DNA of 64,000 bases, from positions 2,714,079 through 2,778,078 of the forward strand of contig NZ_LWLP01000001.1 in the NCBI RefSeq assembly GCF_001641125.1, in the 5' to 3' direction. Source of the stretch: Arthrobacter sp. OY3WO11 (GTDB lineage Bacteria; Actinomycetota; Actinomycetes; Actinomycetales; Micrococcaceae). Numbering within the stretch: position 1 is the stretch's first letter; the number at the start of each line of letters is the position of its first letter. Of this stretch, positions 37,657-46,511 are shown one piece after another. A program made the position numbers and the translations under genes. The notes below the pieces were generated by a model, which saw nothing but the letters and a program-made list of their open reading frames with translations, searched no databases and was not told the DNA's origin.

Positions 37657-38886
37657 ATGCATGCACCACGGGAAGTTTCCGCGCCCACGGCTCCCGCTCC
37701 CTGGCAGCGCACAGCCCTCGGAGCAAACCTCCTCTCCCCCGGCGGAGGCCTGGGCGTCACCATCTTCGAGGAGATGACCACCCTCGCTGTCCGGACAGGC
37801 GCCATCAACCTGGGCCAGGGATTTCCGGACGAGGATGGACCACTGGAAATCAGGGAAGCCGCCCGGGCCGCCATCGCAGCAGGCGCGAACCAGTATGCGC
37901 CCGGTAAAGGCATCCCGGAACTGCGGGAGGCAGTGGCGGTCCACCAGCAGCGCTTCTACGGCCTTTCGCCCGACCCCGCCACCGAGGTGGTCATCACCAC
38001 CGGCGCCACCGAGGCCATTGCCGCCTCGCTCCTGGCGTTCGCCGGGCCCGGCGACGAGGTGCTGACCCTGGAACCCTTCTACGATTCCTACGGCGCGGTG
38101 ATCGGCCTGTCCGGCGCAACCCACGTGACCGCCCCCTTGCTGGCCCCGGACTTTATGCCGGACATGGCAGCGCTCGAAGCTGCATTCAGTCCGCGGACAA
38201 AGATTGTCCTCCTGAACAACCCCCACAACCCGACCGGCGCCGTCTTCCCGCGGGAGGTGCTGCAGCGGATCGTCGACCTGGCACGCACCCACAACAGCAT
38301 CCTCGTCACGGATGAGGTCTACGAACACCTCACGTTTGGCGTCAGCCACGTGCCGGTGGCATCCCTGCCCGGAGCCGCGGACCGCACCATCACCATCTCC
38401 TCCGCAGGCAAGACCTTCTCCCTGACCGGGTGGAAGATCGGCTGGCTTACGGGCCCGGAGGACCTTGTGGCCGCCGTGCGGACCGTCAAGCAGTTCCTCA
38501 CGTACAGTTCGGGCACCCCGTTCCAGTCGGCCATCGCCGTGGGGCTGGGTTTGCCGGACTCCTTCTATGAGGGCATCGCGGCATCCCTGGAGCGCAAGCG
38601 GGACATCCTGAGCGAAGGGCTCCGCGCCGCGGGGTTCGACGTCTTTTCCCCGCAGGGGACGTACTTCGTCAATGTTGACACTGCTCCCCTGGGCATCACC
38701 GACTCGGTGGACCTGGCCCGGAGGCTTCCGGCGCTGGTGGGAGTCGCGGCGATCCCCGTCCCCGTGTTCTGCCATGAGGAGGGGGCGCAGCGGACGCGAA
38801 GCCTGCTCCGGTTCGCGTTCTGCAAGAAGGACGGCGTCCTGCACGAGGCTGCCGGACGCCTGGCTTCCCTCAGCGGCAGGCTCTGA
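37657..38886 (+). CDS. class I/II aminotransferase (DapC-like)
   Basis: PLP-dependent fold-type I aminotransferase of about 409 residues. NLGQGFPDEDGP, NNPHNPTGAVF and the PLP-lysine region SSAGKTFSLTGWKIGW are clear. Its close pattern match is the actinobacterial N-succinyldiaminopimelate aminotransferase DapC (mycobacterial type), which also resembles kynurenine/methionine aminotransferases. A lysine-pathway role is possible but not proven; no other dap gene is near. The ATG at 37657 is chosen for family alignment though its ribosome binding site is weak. Its stop overlaps the next start (TGATG). Confidence 0.85.
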   Translation: MHAPREVSAPTAPAPWQRTALGANLLSPGGGLGVTIFEEMTTLAVRTGAINLGQGFPDEDGPLEIREAARAAIAAGANQYAPGKGIPELREAVAVHQQRFYGLSPDPATEVVITTGATEAIAASLLAFAGPGDEVLTLEPFYDSYGAVIGLSGATHVTAPLLAPDFMPDMAALEAAFSPRTKIVLLNNPHNPTGAVFPREVLQRIVDLARTHNSILVTDEVYEHLTFGVSHVPVASLPGAADRTITISSAGKTFSLTGWKIGWLTGPEDLVAAVRTVKQFLTYSSGTPFQSAIAVGLGLPDSFYEGIAASLERKRDILSEGLRAAGFDVFSPQGTYFVNVDTAPLGITDSVDLARRLPALVGVAAIPVPVFCHEEGAQRTRSLLRFAFCKKDGVLHEAAGRLASLSGRL

Positions 38887-39671
38887 TGACCGCCGGGCGT
38901 GAAACCCGGGCACGGTTCCTGCGGACCACCGGGCAGCACGCGTCCATTGAACCGGATGCCTTCACCGAGGGCAGCTGGGTCCTGAGCATCGGCGGCGCGG
39001 AACAGTCTCACGTCAACCTTGTCCGGCCGGAGGAGATCTTCTACGAGTACCTCCGCCGGATCGGCCACCTGGTGGACCTTGCAGCACCCGCCGGAGAGCC
39101 TGTCCGCGCGCTGCACCTGGGGGCCGGGGCATTGACCCTGGCGCGGTATATCCAGGCAACCCGGCCGGGATCGGTCCAGTACGCCGTGGAGCTGGAGCGC
39201 GAGCTGCTTGACTTCGTCCTGCGCCAGCTCCCCCTCCCCGAGGGCACGGACCTGCACACTGTCACCGGCGACGCCCGGGAAGCACTGGCCCGGCTGGACC
39301 CGGAACTCCGGTTCGACGTCGTTATCCTGGACATCTTCTCCGGGCCGGAGGCACCGGCGCACCTGGCATGCAGTGCGTTCTACCGGGAAATAAGGGACCG
39401 GCTCAGCCCCGGCGGGGTGCTGATCGTCAATGTGGGTGACGAACCGGGGCTCACACTGGTCCGGAGCCAGGTGGCGGCCATGCGGGAGGCCATGGCGGAT
39501 GTGGCCGCCTTCGCCGAAGCGGGCATGTTCGAGGGCCGCTACCCCGGAAACGTTATCCTCGCGGGCACGCAGACCCCATGGCCCCGGGACTGGACCACCG
39601 AACTGACCGCCCTCGGGCCGCACCCGGCGAAAGTCCTGGCCGGACTGGATCTGGACCCCTTTGCGGGCTGA
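38886..39671 (+). CDS. spermidine synthase-like methyltransferase-fold protein
   Basis: A 261-residue protein of the spermidine-synthase-like Rossmann fold: LHLGAGALTLARYI, YAVELERELLDF (acidic residue after strand 2), TVTGDAREAL and VVILDIFSG. These match the nucleotide-binding strands of SpeE-like proteins. It lacks an obvious N-terminal beta domain of true spermidine synthases, and no polyamine gene is nearby, so the substrate is unknown. It is coupled to the aminotransferase by a one-base overlap and converges on rsmD. Confidence 0.8.
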   Translation: MTAGRETRARFLRTTGQHASIEPDAFTEGSWVLSIGGAEQSHVNLVRPEEIFYEYLRRIGHLVDLAAPAGEPVRALHLGAGALTLARYIQATRPGSVQYAVELERELLDFVLRQLPLPEGTDLHTVTGDAREALARLDPELRFDVVILDIFSGPEAPAHLACSAFYREIRDRLSPGGVLIVNVGDEPGLTLVRSQVAAMREAMADVAAFAEAGMFEGRYPGNVILAGTQTPWPRDWTTELTALGPHPAKVLAGLDLDPFAG

Positions 39672-39699
39672 CCGCTGAACAGGGAGCGCGCCGGTCCGG

Positions 39700-40323
39700 C
39701 TAGCGTTCCGCTTCTTCCGGCGCTTCCGGAACGTCGTCCCCGTCAATGGCGTCAGGCACGTTGGGTTCCGCGTACCAAAGCATGGTTTCGCCGTATTTCT
39801 TCTCGGCGAACCGGGCCAGGGCATCAGGCCACTGTGGCTCAGGGGAACGGGACGAGCGCTCCACCACCACCACGGCGGCGGCCGAAAGGTGCGGTGCAAG
39901 CTTCTGGAGCGCGGCATTCAGCGCCACCTCCTCAAGCGGGTAGGGCGGGTCCATAAAAACAAGGTCCCACTCAGCGGTCTCCGGGGCACGGTCCAGGAAG
40001 GGTTCGACTTTCGAGCGGTGCACGGTGACAGCCTTGCGCCCGAGCACGCCGTTGACGAGGTCGGCATTGCGCTGGCACACGGCACTTGCCTTGCCGTCCG
40101 ACTCCACCAGGTCGACCGTCTGGGCTCCCCTGCTGCCGCTCTCAACCCCCAGGGAACCGGAGCCGGCATAAAGGTCCAGGACCCTGGCGCCGGCAATGAC
40201 ATTGAAGGCGTCAAGCCGGGAGAAGAGCGCCTCCTTGACCCGGTCCGTGGTGGGCCTGGTCAGGGAACCGGGAACGGCGGTGAGGGGGGAGCCGCCGGCG
40301 GCTCCCGAAATGATCCGGCTCAC
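39700..40323 (-). CDS. rsmD: 16S rRNA (guanine-966-N2)-methyltransferase
   Basis: RsmD (207 residues) methylates G966 of 16S rRNA. The start MSRIISGAAGG and PTTDRVKEALFSRL are family hallmarks. SAM motif VLDLYAGSGSLGVES and the catalytic DPPYPLEE (motif IV) are present. The C-terminal end is acidic. The start is a GTG (40323). It follows recG after 45 bases on the same strand; coaD, its usual partner, lies beyond the two inserted plus-strand genes. Confidence 0.94.
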   Translation of the reverse strand: MSRIISGAAGGSPLTAVPGSLTRPTTDRVKEALFSRLDAFNVIAGARVLDLYAGSGSLGVESGSRGAQTVDLVESDGKASAVCQRNADLVNGVLGRKAVTVHRSKVEPFLDRAPETAEWDLVFMDPPYPLEEVALNAALQKLAPHLSAAAVVVVERSSRSPEPQWPDALARFAEKKYGETMLWYAEPNVPDAIDGDDVPEAPEEAER

Positions 40324-40368
40324 TGAACACTCCTGTTTGCGAAGCCAGTCAATCCGGCGCGCACCATG

Positions 40369-42636
40369 CTATCCGCGTTCAAGGAACGCCTCCTTTTCCG
40401 GATTGAGGTACTTCTCTATCGCCTCGGCAAGCTCGGGGCGGGCCGCCAGGGCGGGGTCTTCGCCCACGATCTGCTGGGCATCTTCCCGTGCCCTGGCAAT
40501 AACATCCCCGTGTTCCAGGACCCGCAGCAGCTTGAGGGTGGACCGTCCGCCTGACTGCGAGGCACCAAGGATGTCGCCCTCGCGACGCATCTTGAGGTCC
40601 TCCTCGGAGAGCGCAAACCCGTCGGTGGTCGCGGCCACTGCCTCCAGCCTGCGCCGGCTGGGGTGGCCCGGTTCAAGGGAGGTCACCAGCAGGCAAGTCC
40701 CCGGGAGCCCGCCCCGGCCCACCCGGCCGCGAAGCTGATGGAGCTGGGAGATCCCGAACCTGTCGGCATCGAGAATGACCATCAGGGTTGCATTGTGGAC
40801 GTCCACGCCCACCTCGATCACGGTGGTGGACACCAGCAGCTTAATGCGGTTCGCCGCAAAATCGTCCATCACCCCGAACTTCAGGTCCGGCTCCTGCCGG
40901 CCATGGAGCGGCGCCAGGGGCACCCCGGACAACGACGGCTCCTCCAACAAATGCTCGACGACGGCTGTCACCGACGCGAGCTCCCGTCCGCCGTCGCCTT
41001 CCGTGTCTCCTACCGGAGGCGCCGCTTCACCGGGACTGAAGTCGCCGTCGTCGTCCGTTCCGATCCTGGGGCAGACGACGTACACCTGATGGCCCGCGTC
41101 AATCTCCTCCCGCGCCCGCGCCCAGATGCGGCCTGCCCAGGCCGGGTTCTCGGCGAGCCCCACCAGATGGGTGGAAATGGGGGCCCGGCCGGCCGGGAGT
41201 TCGTTCAGGACGGACGTTTCGAGGTCTCCGAAAACGGTCATGGCGACGGTCCGCGGGATGGGCGTGGCGGTCATGACAAGCAGGTGCGGGGGCTTCCTGG
41301 CCTTGGCCCGGAGCGCGTCACGCTGCTCCACGCCGAACCGGTGCTGCTCATCCACCACGATCAGGCCGAGGTCGTAAAAGGAAACGTTGTCGCTGAGCAG
41401 GGCGTGGGTACCGATGACGATCCCCGCAGTCCCGGACGCGGCGTCAAGCATGGCCTGGCGGCGTGCCGCCGTGGGCATGGACCCGGTGAGCAGCGAGACC
41501 TGGACGGAGGCGCCGTCCGTTCCGCCCAGCAGGCCGTCGCTGGAAAGGGGTCCCAGCGTGCGGCGGATCGAATCGAAATGCTGTGCGGCGAGGACTTCCG
41601 TGGGTGCCAGCAGGGCCGCCTGGCCCCCGGCATCCACCACCTGCAGCATTGCCCGGAGCGCCACTACGGTCTTGCCGGAGCCCACTTCGCCCTGCAGGAG
41701 CCGGTTCATGGGGGTGTCCCGGGCCAGCTCGCCCCCGAGGGTCTCCCCGACGGCGGCCTGCCCGGCAGTGAGGGTGAAGGGAAGATCGGCGTCGAAGCGG
41801 GCCAGGAGACCGTCCGGCACGGGCCTGCGGGCTGTGGCTTCCTCCGCCGCAAGCTGGGCGCGGCGGCGGGCCAGCGCAGACTGCAGCACCAGCGCTTCCT
41901 GGTAGCGGAAACGGCGGCGGGCCTGCTGCCAGTCACCGGCTGACTCCGGCTCGTGGATCAGCCGGTACGCCGTGGCAATGGGGAGGAATTTCTCCCGTGC
42001 CGCGATGTCCGCAGGGATGGGGTCGGGCAGGGAGTCGAGGTCCGCGGTTTCGAGCAGTGTGGAGACGGCCTTCTGGATTTTCCAGCTGGGCAGCTTGGAC
42101 GTGGCCGGGTACACGGGGATGGGCATGGCGGCCATCTTTTCCGGATCGCGGCCGTTGTCACTGAACATGTCCTCGTCCAGGAGCTGGTAGTCCGGGTTGG
42201 TGAGGCCGAGCGAGCCCTTGAAGCTGGTGACCTTGCCGGAAAAGAGGGCCAGCCGGCCCTGGAGCAGCTCCGCCTGGGCCTTGTAGCCGTTAAAAAAGCT
42301 GATTTTGAGGGTCCCTGGCGCTTTGCCGCGGTAATCCGTGCCACCTATAAGCCGAAGTCCCTGTTTTCCGTCGTCGTCGGAAACCACGACGTCGGTGATG
42401 GTGCCGCGGCGCGCCTGCATGCGGCGCGTGCTGCTGGACAGGACCCGTGCAATCAGGGTGACTTCCTCGTCCCGCGGGATCTCGCTGATGGGGGTCAGCT
42501 CCCCCCGGTTCATGTAGCGGCGCGGGTAATAGTTAAGCAGTCCCTCCACCGTGGTGATGCCCAGGTGCTTTTCAATGACTGCGGCGGAACGCTTGCCAAG
42601 CCGGCGTTCCAGCGCCAGGTCCAGTTCAGCGCTCAT
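40369..42636 (-). CDS. recG: ATP-dependent DNA helicase RecG
   Basis: RecG (755 residues) reverses stalled forks and resolves branched DNA. An N-terminal wedge domain with an OB fold (about 50-160) is followed by SF2 helicase motifs. These include motif I GEVGSGKTVVALRA, motif II DEQHRFG, motif III MTATPIPRT and motif VI QLRGRVGRG. It is longer than the E. coli protein by about 60 residues owing to loops rich in Gly/Asp. It overlaps the DAK2 gene by 11 bases. Confidence 0.96.
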   Translation of the reverse strand: MSAELDLALERRLGKRSAAVIEKHLGITTVEGLLNYYPRRYMNRGELTPISEIPRDEEVTLIARVLSSSTRRMQARRGTITDVVVSDDDGKQGLRLIGGTDYRGKAPGTLKISFFNGYKAQAELLQGRLALFSGKVTSFKGSLGLTNPDYQLLDEDMFSDNGRDPEKMAAMPIPVYPATSKLPSWKIQKAVSTLLETADLDSLPDPIPADIAAREKFLPIATAYRLIHEPESAGDWQQARRRFRYQEALVLQSALARRRAQLAAEEATARRPVPDGLLARFDADLPFTLTAGQAAVGETLGGELARDTPMNRLLQGEVGSGKTVVALRAMLQVVDAGGQAALLAPTEVLAAQHFDSIRRTLGPLSSDGLLGGTDGASVQVSLLTGSMPTAARRQAMLDAASGTAGIVIGTHALLSDNVSFYDLGLIVVDEQHRFGVEQRDALRAKARKPPHLLVMTATPIPRTVAMTVFGDLETSVLNELPAGRAPISTHLVGLAENPAWAGRIWARAREEIDAGHQVYVVCPRIGTDDDGDFSPGEAAPPVGDTEGDGGRELASVTAVVEHLLEEPSLSGVPLAPLHGRQEPDLKFGVMDDFAANRIKLLVSTTVIEVGVDVHNATLMVILDADRFGISQLHQLRGRVGRGGLPGTCLLVTSLEPGHPSRRRLEAVAATTDGFALSEEDLKMRREGDILGASQSGGRSTLKLLRVLEHGDVIARAREDAQQIVGEDPALAARPELAEAIEKYLNPEKEAFLERG

Positions 42637-43645
42637 GCCCGCTGGAGTTCACTGCATCCGCTGCCGGATCGAGCGGCAGGGCAAGTTCGCTGATGCTGAT
42701 GTTGGCGGGCTCACCGAGGGATCGGATGATCTCGACGGCGGGCTCCCCCTCGGGCACATGGACGTGGACGCGCCACCGGTAGTTGCCCTCGGAATCGGGC
42801 CCGCTGCCCACCTGGCTCATGATGACCGATTCGCCGATCTCGTCCAGCCGCTGCCGGAGGGTGGCTGCGTTGAGCGGCGAAAGGCTGATGGTGCACATGA
42901 CTTCCACGCCGTCATCGTCCGGCATGGCGGTGTGGATGTGCGGATCCGACACGTCGTATCCGTGCAGGCCGTCGAGGAGCTCGCTCTGGAGCTCCTCGCC
43001 CAGGACCGCCGAGCGCAGGCAATCGAGGATCAGCAGCATTCCCACCCCGCCGGCGTCCACCACGTGCGCAGAAGTGAGGGCGGCCAGTTGGTCCTCGGTG
43101 TGGATCACGGCTGCGAGGGCAGCTTCCACGGCGGCGTCCAGGGCGAGGCCCAGGGCATGGTTGCTGTCGTCGCCGTTTTGCCCTGCGTCCACGGCGGCGG
43201 CAGCCCTGGCTGCCGCTTCCATGACGGAGAGCATGGTGCCGGGGACGGGGTCGCTCAGGGCTGACCAGGCGCGGATCTGGGCGCGGTTAAGCGCTGCTGC
43301 GAGGAGGGTGGATGTCAGGCGGGTGTGTCCTGCGAGCGGCTCAGCGGCGGCAGTCAGGAACACCGAGAGAAGTGTTCCCGAGTTTCCCCGGGCCTCCTCC
43401 ATCGCGGCCTGTCCGGCGGTAGCCAGAACGGCGCCCACGTCCATCTGGGCAGGCTGGTCCCCGTCGGCGGAAACGGCCCGGGCGGCCGCCCGCACGGTGA
43501 CGTAGAGGTTCGTCCCGGTATCGCCATCTGCCACCGGGAAAATATTAATGGCATTCAGGCGGTCGCTGTGGTTGCCAAGAGCCGTCTCAGCCTTGCCCAA
43601 CCACCTCTTCATCGCTTGCGCGTTGGCGGCAACCTTAGTGTGCAA
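42626..43645 (-). CDS. DAK2-domain protein (short FakA-like)
   Basis: A 339-residue protein whose first 200 residues form a DhaL/DAK2 kinase-type domain. The metal/ATP signature is INIFPVADGDTGTNLY (about 33-48), and EEARGNSGTLLS follows. It resembles the ATP-binding part of fatty acid kinase FakA. FakA proteins usually have about 550 residues; here the C-terminal part is short (about 130 residues, VEVMCTISL onward). No DegV/FakB gene is in view. The start is a TTG (43645) within the thiL end, after GGGGGA, and its end overlaps recG. The thiL-DAK2-recG order is conserved in actinobacteria. Confidence 0.85.
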   Translation of the reverse strand: MHTKVAANAQAMKRWLGKAETALGNHSDRLNAINIFPVADGDTGTNLYVTVRAAARAVSADGDQPAQMDVGAVLATAGQAAMEEARGNSGTLLSVFLTAAAEPLAGHTRLTSTLLAAALNRAQIRAWSALSDPVPGTMLSVMEAAARAAAAVDAGQNGDDSNHALGLALDAAVEAALAAVIHTEDQLAALTSAHVVDAGGVGMLLILDCLRSAVLGEELQSELLDGLHGYDVSDPHIHTAMPDDDGVEVMCTISLSPLNAATLRQRLDEIGESVIMSQVGSGPDSEGNYRWRVHVHVPEGEPAVEIIRSLGEPANISISELALPLDPAADAVNSSGHER

Positions 43646-44753
43646 AGTGATCCCATCCCCCGGTGTCTGCGGACCGGCCGGCTATCGTGACGCCCGGGCG
43701 CTCGTTGATTCCCAGTGCTTGTATTGAGCCTATCGCAGTGAATCCGGCGGGCAGCAGGGGGCCGGAGGGGAATGTGGCCAGCAGCCCGTGGTCTTCCCCG
43801 CCGCCGAGCACCCAGTCCCCGGCGTCAGTGTGCAGGTGTTCCGCTGCGGGCCGCAGGACGTCCTTGAGCCGCTCCAGCGGGCCAGCATGGAGGTCGACGG
43901 CGACACCGCTGGCTGCCGCCAGCCGCAGGCCGTCCCGCAACATGCCGTCCGAGATGTCCAGCATGGCCGTTGCGCCGGCAGCCCTCGCGGCGGGCCCTGC
44001 GGCCAGTGGCGGCCGCGGCCTGCACTGAAGTTCGGCCAGGGCGCGGAGTTCGGCGCTGAGTGTTTCCAGTGGAATGGTGGACTCCAGCAGGGCCAGGCCG
44101 GCGGCGGCGTGGCCGACGGTGCCTGCAAGGGCCAGGACATCTCCTGGTTTGGCCCCGGACCGGAGGACTGCCGGGCCGCCATCGAGGGTGCCCAGCACCG
44201 CAACCGTCACGGAAATTTCCCGTCCGCGCCCCAGGTCGCCTCCCGCCACCGAGCAGTTGGCCGCACCGAGATCCCTGATCCCGGAGGTGAGTCCGTCCGC
44301 CAGGTCCTCCACCCAGCCCACAGTGGTGTCAGGAGGAAGCGTGAGGCTCACCACCAGCGAAGTTGCGCTGGCGCCCATGGCGTTGATGTCGCTGAGGTTC
44401 TGCGCCGCTGCTTTCCAGCCGACGTCGAAGCCGGTGGTTTTGTAGCCGCTTGGCCACTGGAGCCTGAAATCCTGGTCCTGGACCTGGGTGTCGATGCTGA
44501 TGACAGTCCTGCCGTCCGGAGCGGCGATCACGGCAGCGTCATCCCCCGGCCCCAGGAGCGTGGCGGCGCAGTGCGTGCCCTCCATGGCCAGCCGCGGAAA
44601 GATCCGGGCCAGCAGCTCGCCCTCGGAGAGGGCAGAGACAGGCAGGGCGGAGACGGTCACGGCGGGGGCGGTCAGCTGATTCCCGGCGGCGGGCTGGTCA
44701 TCGCCGGACTGCGGGAGGGGTCGCGGGCGGGAGGACAAGGGTTTTTCAGGCAC
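43635..44753 (-). CDS. thiL: thiamine-monophosphate kinase
   Basis: ThiL phosphorylates thiamine monophosphate to the active cofactor TPP. AIR-synthase-like fold of 372 residues with LGPGDDAAV (metal/ATP Asp pair), SIDTQVQDQDF, NLSDINAMGA and the C-terminal MLDISDGMLRD and GGGEDHGLL motifs. The GTG start at 44753 gives an N-terminal extension of about 40 Pro/Ser-rich residues that other ThiL proteins lack. A later start is possible, as no good binding site is visible. Confidence 0.93.
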   Translation of the reverse strand: MPEKPLSSRPRPLPQSGDDQPAAGNQLTAPAVTVSALPVSALSEGELLARIFPRLAMEGTHCAATLLGPGDDAAVIAAPDGRTVISIDTQVQDQDFRLQWPSGYKTTGFDVGWKAAAQNLSDINAMGASATSLVVSLTLPPDTTVGWVEDLADGLTSGIRDLGAANCSVAGGDLGRGREISVTVAVLGTLDGGPAVLRSGAKPGDVLALAGTVGHAAAGLALLESTIPLETLSAELRALAELQCRPRPPLAAGPAARAAGATAMLDISDGMLRDGLRLAAASGVAVDLHAGPLERLKDVLRPAAEHLHTDAGDWVLGGGEDHGLLATFPSGPLLPAGFTAIGSIQALGINERPGVTIAGRSADTGGWDHFAH

Positions 44754-44839
44754 GCCACTACGCTATCGCGGGGCCCCGACATTGAGGGCAGGCGGTGCCG
44801 GCGTCGGGCATGGTCCGTTCGCGGCGATAGGCTGGAGGG

Positions 44840-45343
44840 ATGCAGCGTCCCCAGCTTTCCCCTGCCGCCCGTGTTGCCAGGCTGGCACTGATTGGGAGCC
44901 TTGCGGCCATACCCTTGACCTCGTGCTCGCCTCCCGTGGATGTTCCTGCTGCCCAGGACGCGGCCAACCCTGCATGCGCTCCCATGATGGTCGCGTTGCC
45001 GGACGCTATTGGCGACTCTCCGCTCCGGAAAACGAACAGCCAGGCGACGGCCGCCTGGGGTGATCCGTCCCTGGTGATCCTCCGCTGCGGCGTCAACGTC
45101 CCGGGCCCCACCACTGACCGCTGTGTGACCGTCAACGGCATCGACTGGGTCATTAAGGAGGGCAGCCCCGTCTGGACCCTGACGACCTATGGCCGCGAAC
45201 CGGCAACCGAGATCCTGATGGATCCCGACAAGATCAGTTCTGCCACAGTCCTGGCAGACCTCGCAGCGGCAGCCGGCAATGTACCGGCGGCCAGGAACTG
45301 CGTAGGCCAGGAGGACCTGCAGAACCTGCCGCCCAGCCAGTAG
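44840..45343 (+). CDS. DUF3515 lipoprotein
   Basis: A 167-residue predicted lipoprotein of the actinobacterial DUF3515 family; function unknown. A signal peptide (about 1-28) ends in a lipobox IPLTSC, so Cys29 should be lipidated and the protein held on the outer membrane face. Mature sequence contains four more Cys that could form disulfides (ACAPMM, LRCGVN, DRCVT, NCVG). It sits between thiL and ddl, its usual place, but on the opposite strand. Confidence 0.88.
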   Translation: MQRPQLSPAARVARLALIGSLAAIPLTSCSPPVDVPAAQDAANPACAPMMVALPDAIGDSPLRKTNSQATAAWGDPSLVILRCGVNVPGPTTDRCVTVNGIDWVIKEGSPVWTLTTYGREPATEILMDPDKISSATVLADLAAAAGNVPAARNCVGQEDLQNLPPSQ

Positions 45344-45360
45344 GCTGCCGGCGGGGAATG

Positions 45361-46509
45361 TCAGCGGAGCCCGGTTTTGCGGTTCAGCGCCAGGTAGATC
45401 AGTTCATCGATGAGGTCTGCGTAGTCCAGCCCGGAGGCCGCCCACATCTGCGGGTACATGCTCTTGGGCGTGAACCCGGGCATGGTGTTGATTTCGTTGA
45501 TGATGAGCTCACCGGCGGGTGTGTAGAAGAAGTCCACGCGGCTCAGTCCTTCGGCACCAACCGCGTCAAAGGCTGCCGCTGCGAGCTCGCGGACCCTGGC
45601 GATGGCTTCCTCGGGAATGTCCGCCGGGCAGCTCAGGGAAGCGGCGTCGTCCTCCACATACTTGGCATTGAAATCGTAGAACTCGTGGGTGCCGCCGGCC
45701 ACGGAGATCTCGCCGGGCATGGAAGTCCGTGGAGCGTCTGTGCCCCTGCCTTCGAGGACGGCGCATTCGATCTCCCGGCCAGTGATCCCGGCCTCGATCA
45801 CCAGCTTGAGGTCATGCTTGCGGGCTTCCTCGATGGCGGCGTCCAGCTCCGCCAGTGAATCAACCTTGGAAATGCCCATGGAGGAGCCTGCGCGGGCGGG
45901 TTTGACGAAGACCGGGAAGCCCAGCCGGTCCACCTGTTTCCGGACCAGCTCCGGGTCCTTGAGCCATTGCCGGTCGGTGACCGCCACATACGGGCCCACG
46001 TTCAGCCCGGCCGCCTCGAAGACCACCTTCATGTAGTGCTTGTCCATGCCAACGGCGGAAGCCAGCACGCCGGCGCCCACGTAGCGGGTGTCCGAAAGTT
46101 CCAGCAGCCCCTGGATGGTGCCGTCCTCGCCGAACGGGCCGTGAAGCAGCGGGAAAACCACATCAACGGTTCCCAGCTCCTGGGGCACCTCGTTCGGGGA
46201 TGCCACGATCAACTGGTGTTCCCCCCCGATTTCCGCCAGGGTGACGGTCTGCGGTGACGGCGCCACCTCGGGCAGTGCCGTTGAGGACAGGGACCATTGG
46301 GCGGTGTCGGCGCCCGCGAGGACCCACTGCCCGGTCTTGGCGATTCCAATCGGAATCACCTCGTACTTGTCCTTGTTGATGGCGCCGAGCACACCGGCAG
46401 CCGTTACGCAGCTCACGGCGTGCTCGCTGGAGCGGCCGCCGAAAAGTACCGCCACCCGGGGTTTTGTCCGCGGTGCGGTCTCCCCCGCGGCCAGGTTTTC
46501 GTGGGACAT
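45361..46509 (-). CDS. ddl: D-alanine--D-alanine ligase
   Basis: Ddl (382 residues) makes the D-Ala-D-Ala dipeptide for peptidoglycan. VLFGGRSSEHAVS (N-terminal Ddl motif), LLHGPFGEDGTIQG, the ATP-grasp FVKPARAGSSMGISKV and the C-terminal NEINTMPGFTPKSMYP are all present. The residue in the GEDGT-Q region fits a normal Ddl rather than a vancomycin-resistance ligase. The ATG is two bases after the gpsA stop, so both are in one operon with plsC and murA. Confidence 0.96.
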   Translation of the reverse strand: MSHENLAAGETAPRTKPRVAVLFGGRSSEHAVSCVTAAGVLGAINKDKYEVIPIGIAKTGQWVLAGADTAQWSLSSTALPEVAPSPQTVTLAEIGGEHQLIVASPNEVPQELGTVDVVFPLLHGPFGEDGTIQGLLELSDTRYVGAGVLASAVGMDKHYMKVVFEAAGLNVGPYVAVTDRQWLKDPELVRKQVDRLGFPVFVKPARAGSSMGISKVDSLAELDAAIEEARKHDLKLVIEAGITGREIECAVLEGRGTDAPRTSMPGEISVAGGTHEFYDFNAKYVEDDAASLSCPADIPEEAIARVRELAAAAFDAVGAEGLSRVDFFYTPAGELIINEINTMPGFTPKSMYPQMWAASGLDYADLIDELIYLALNRKTGLR

Positions 46510-46511
46510 CG

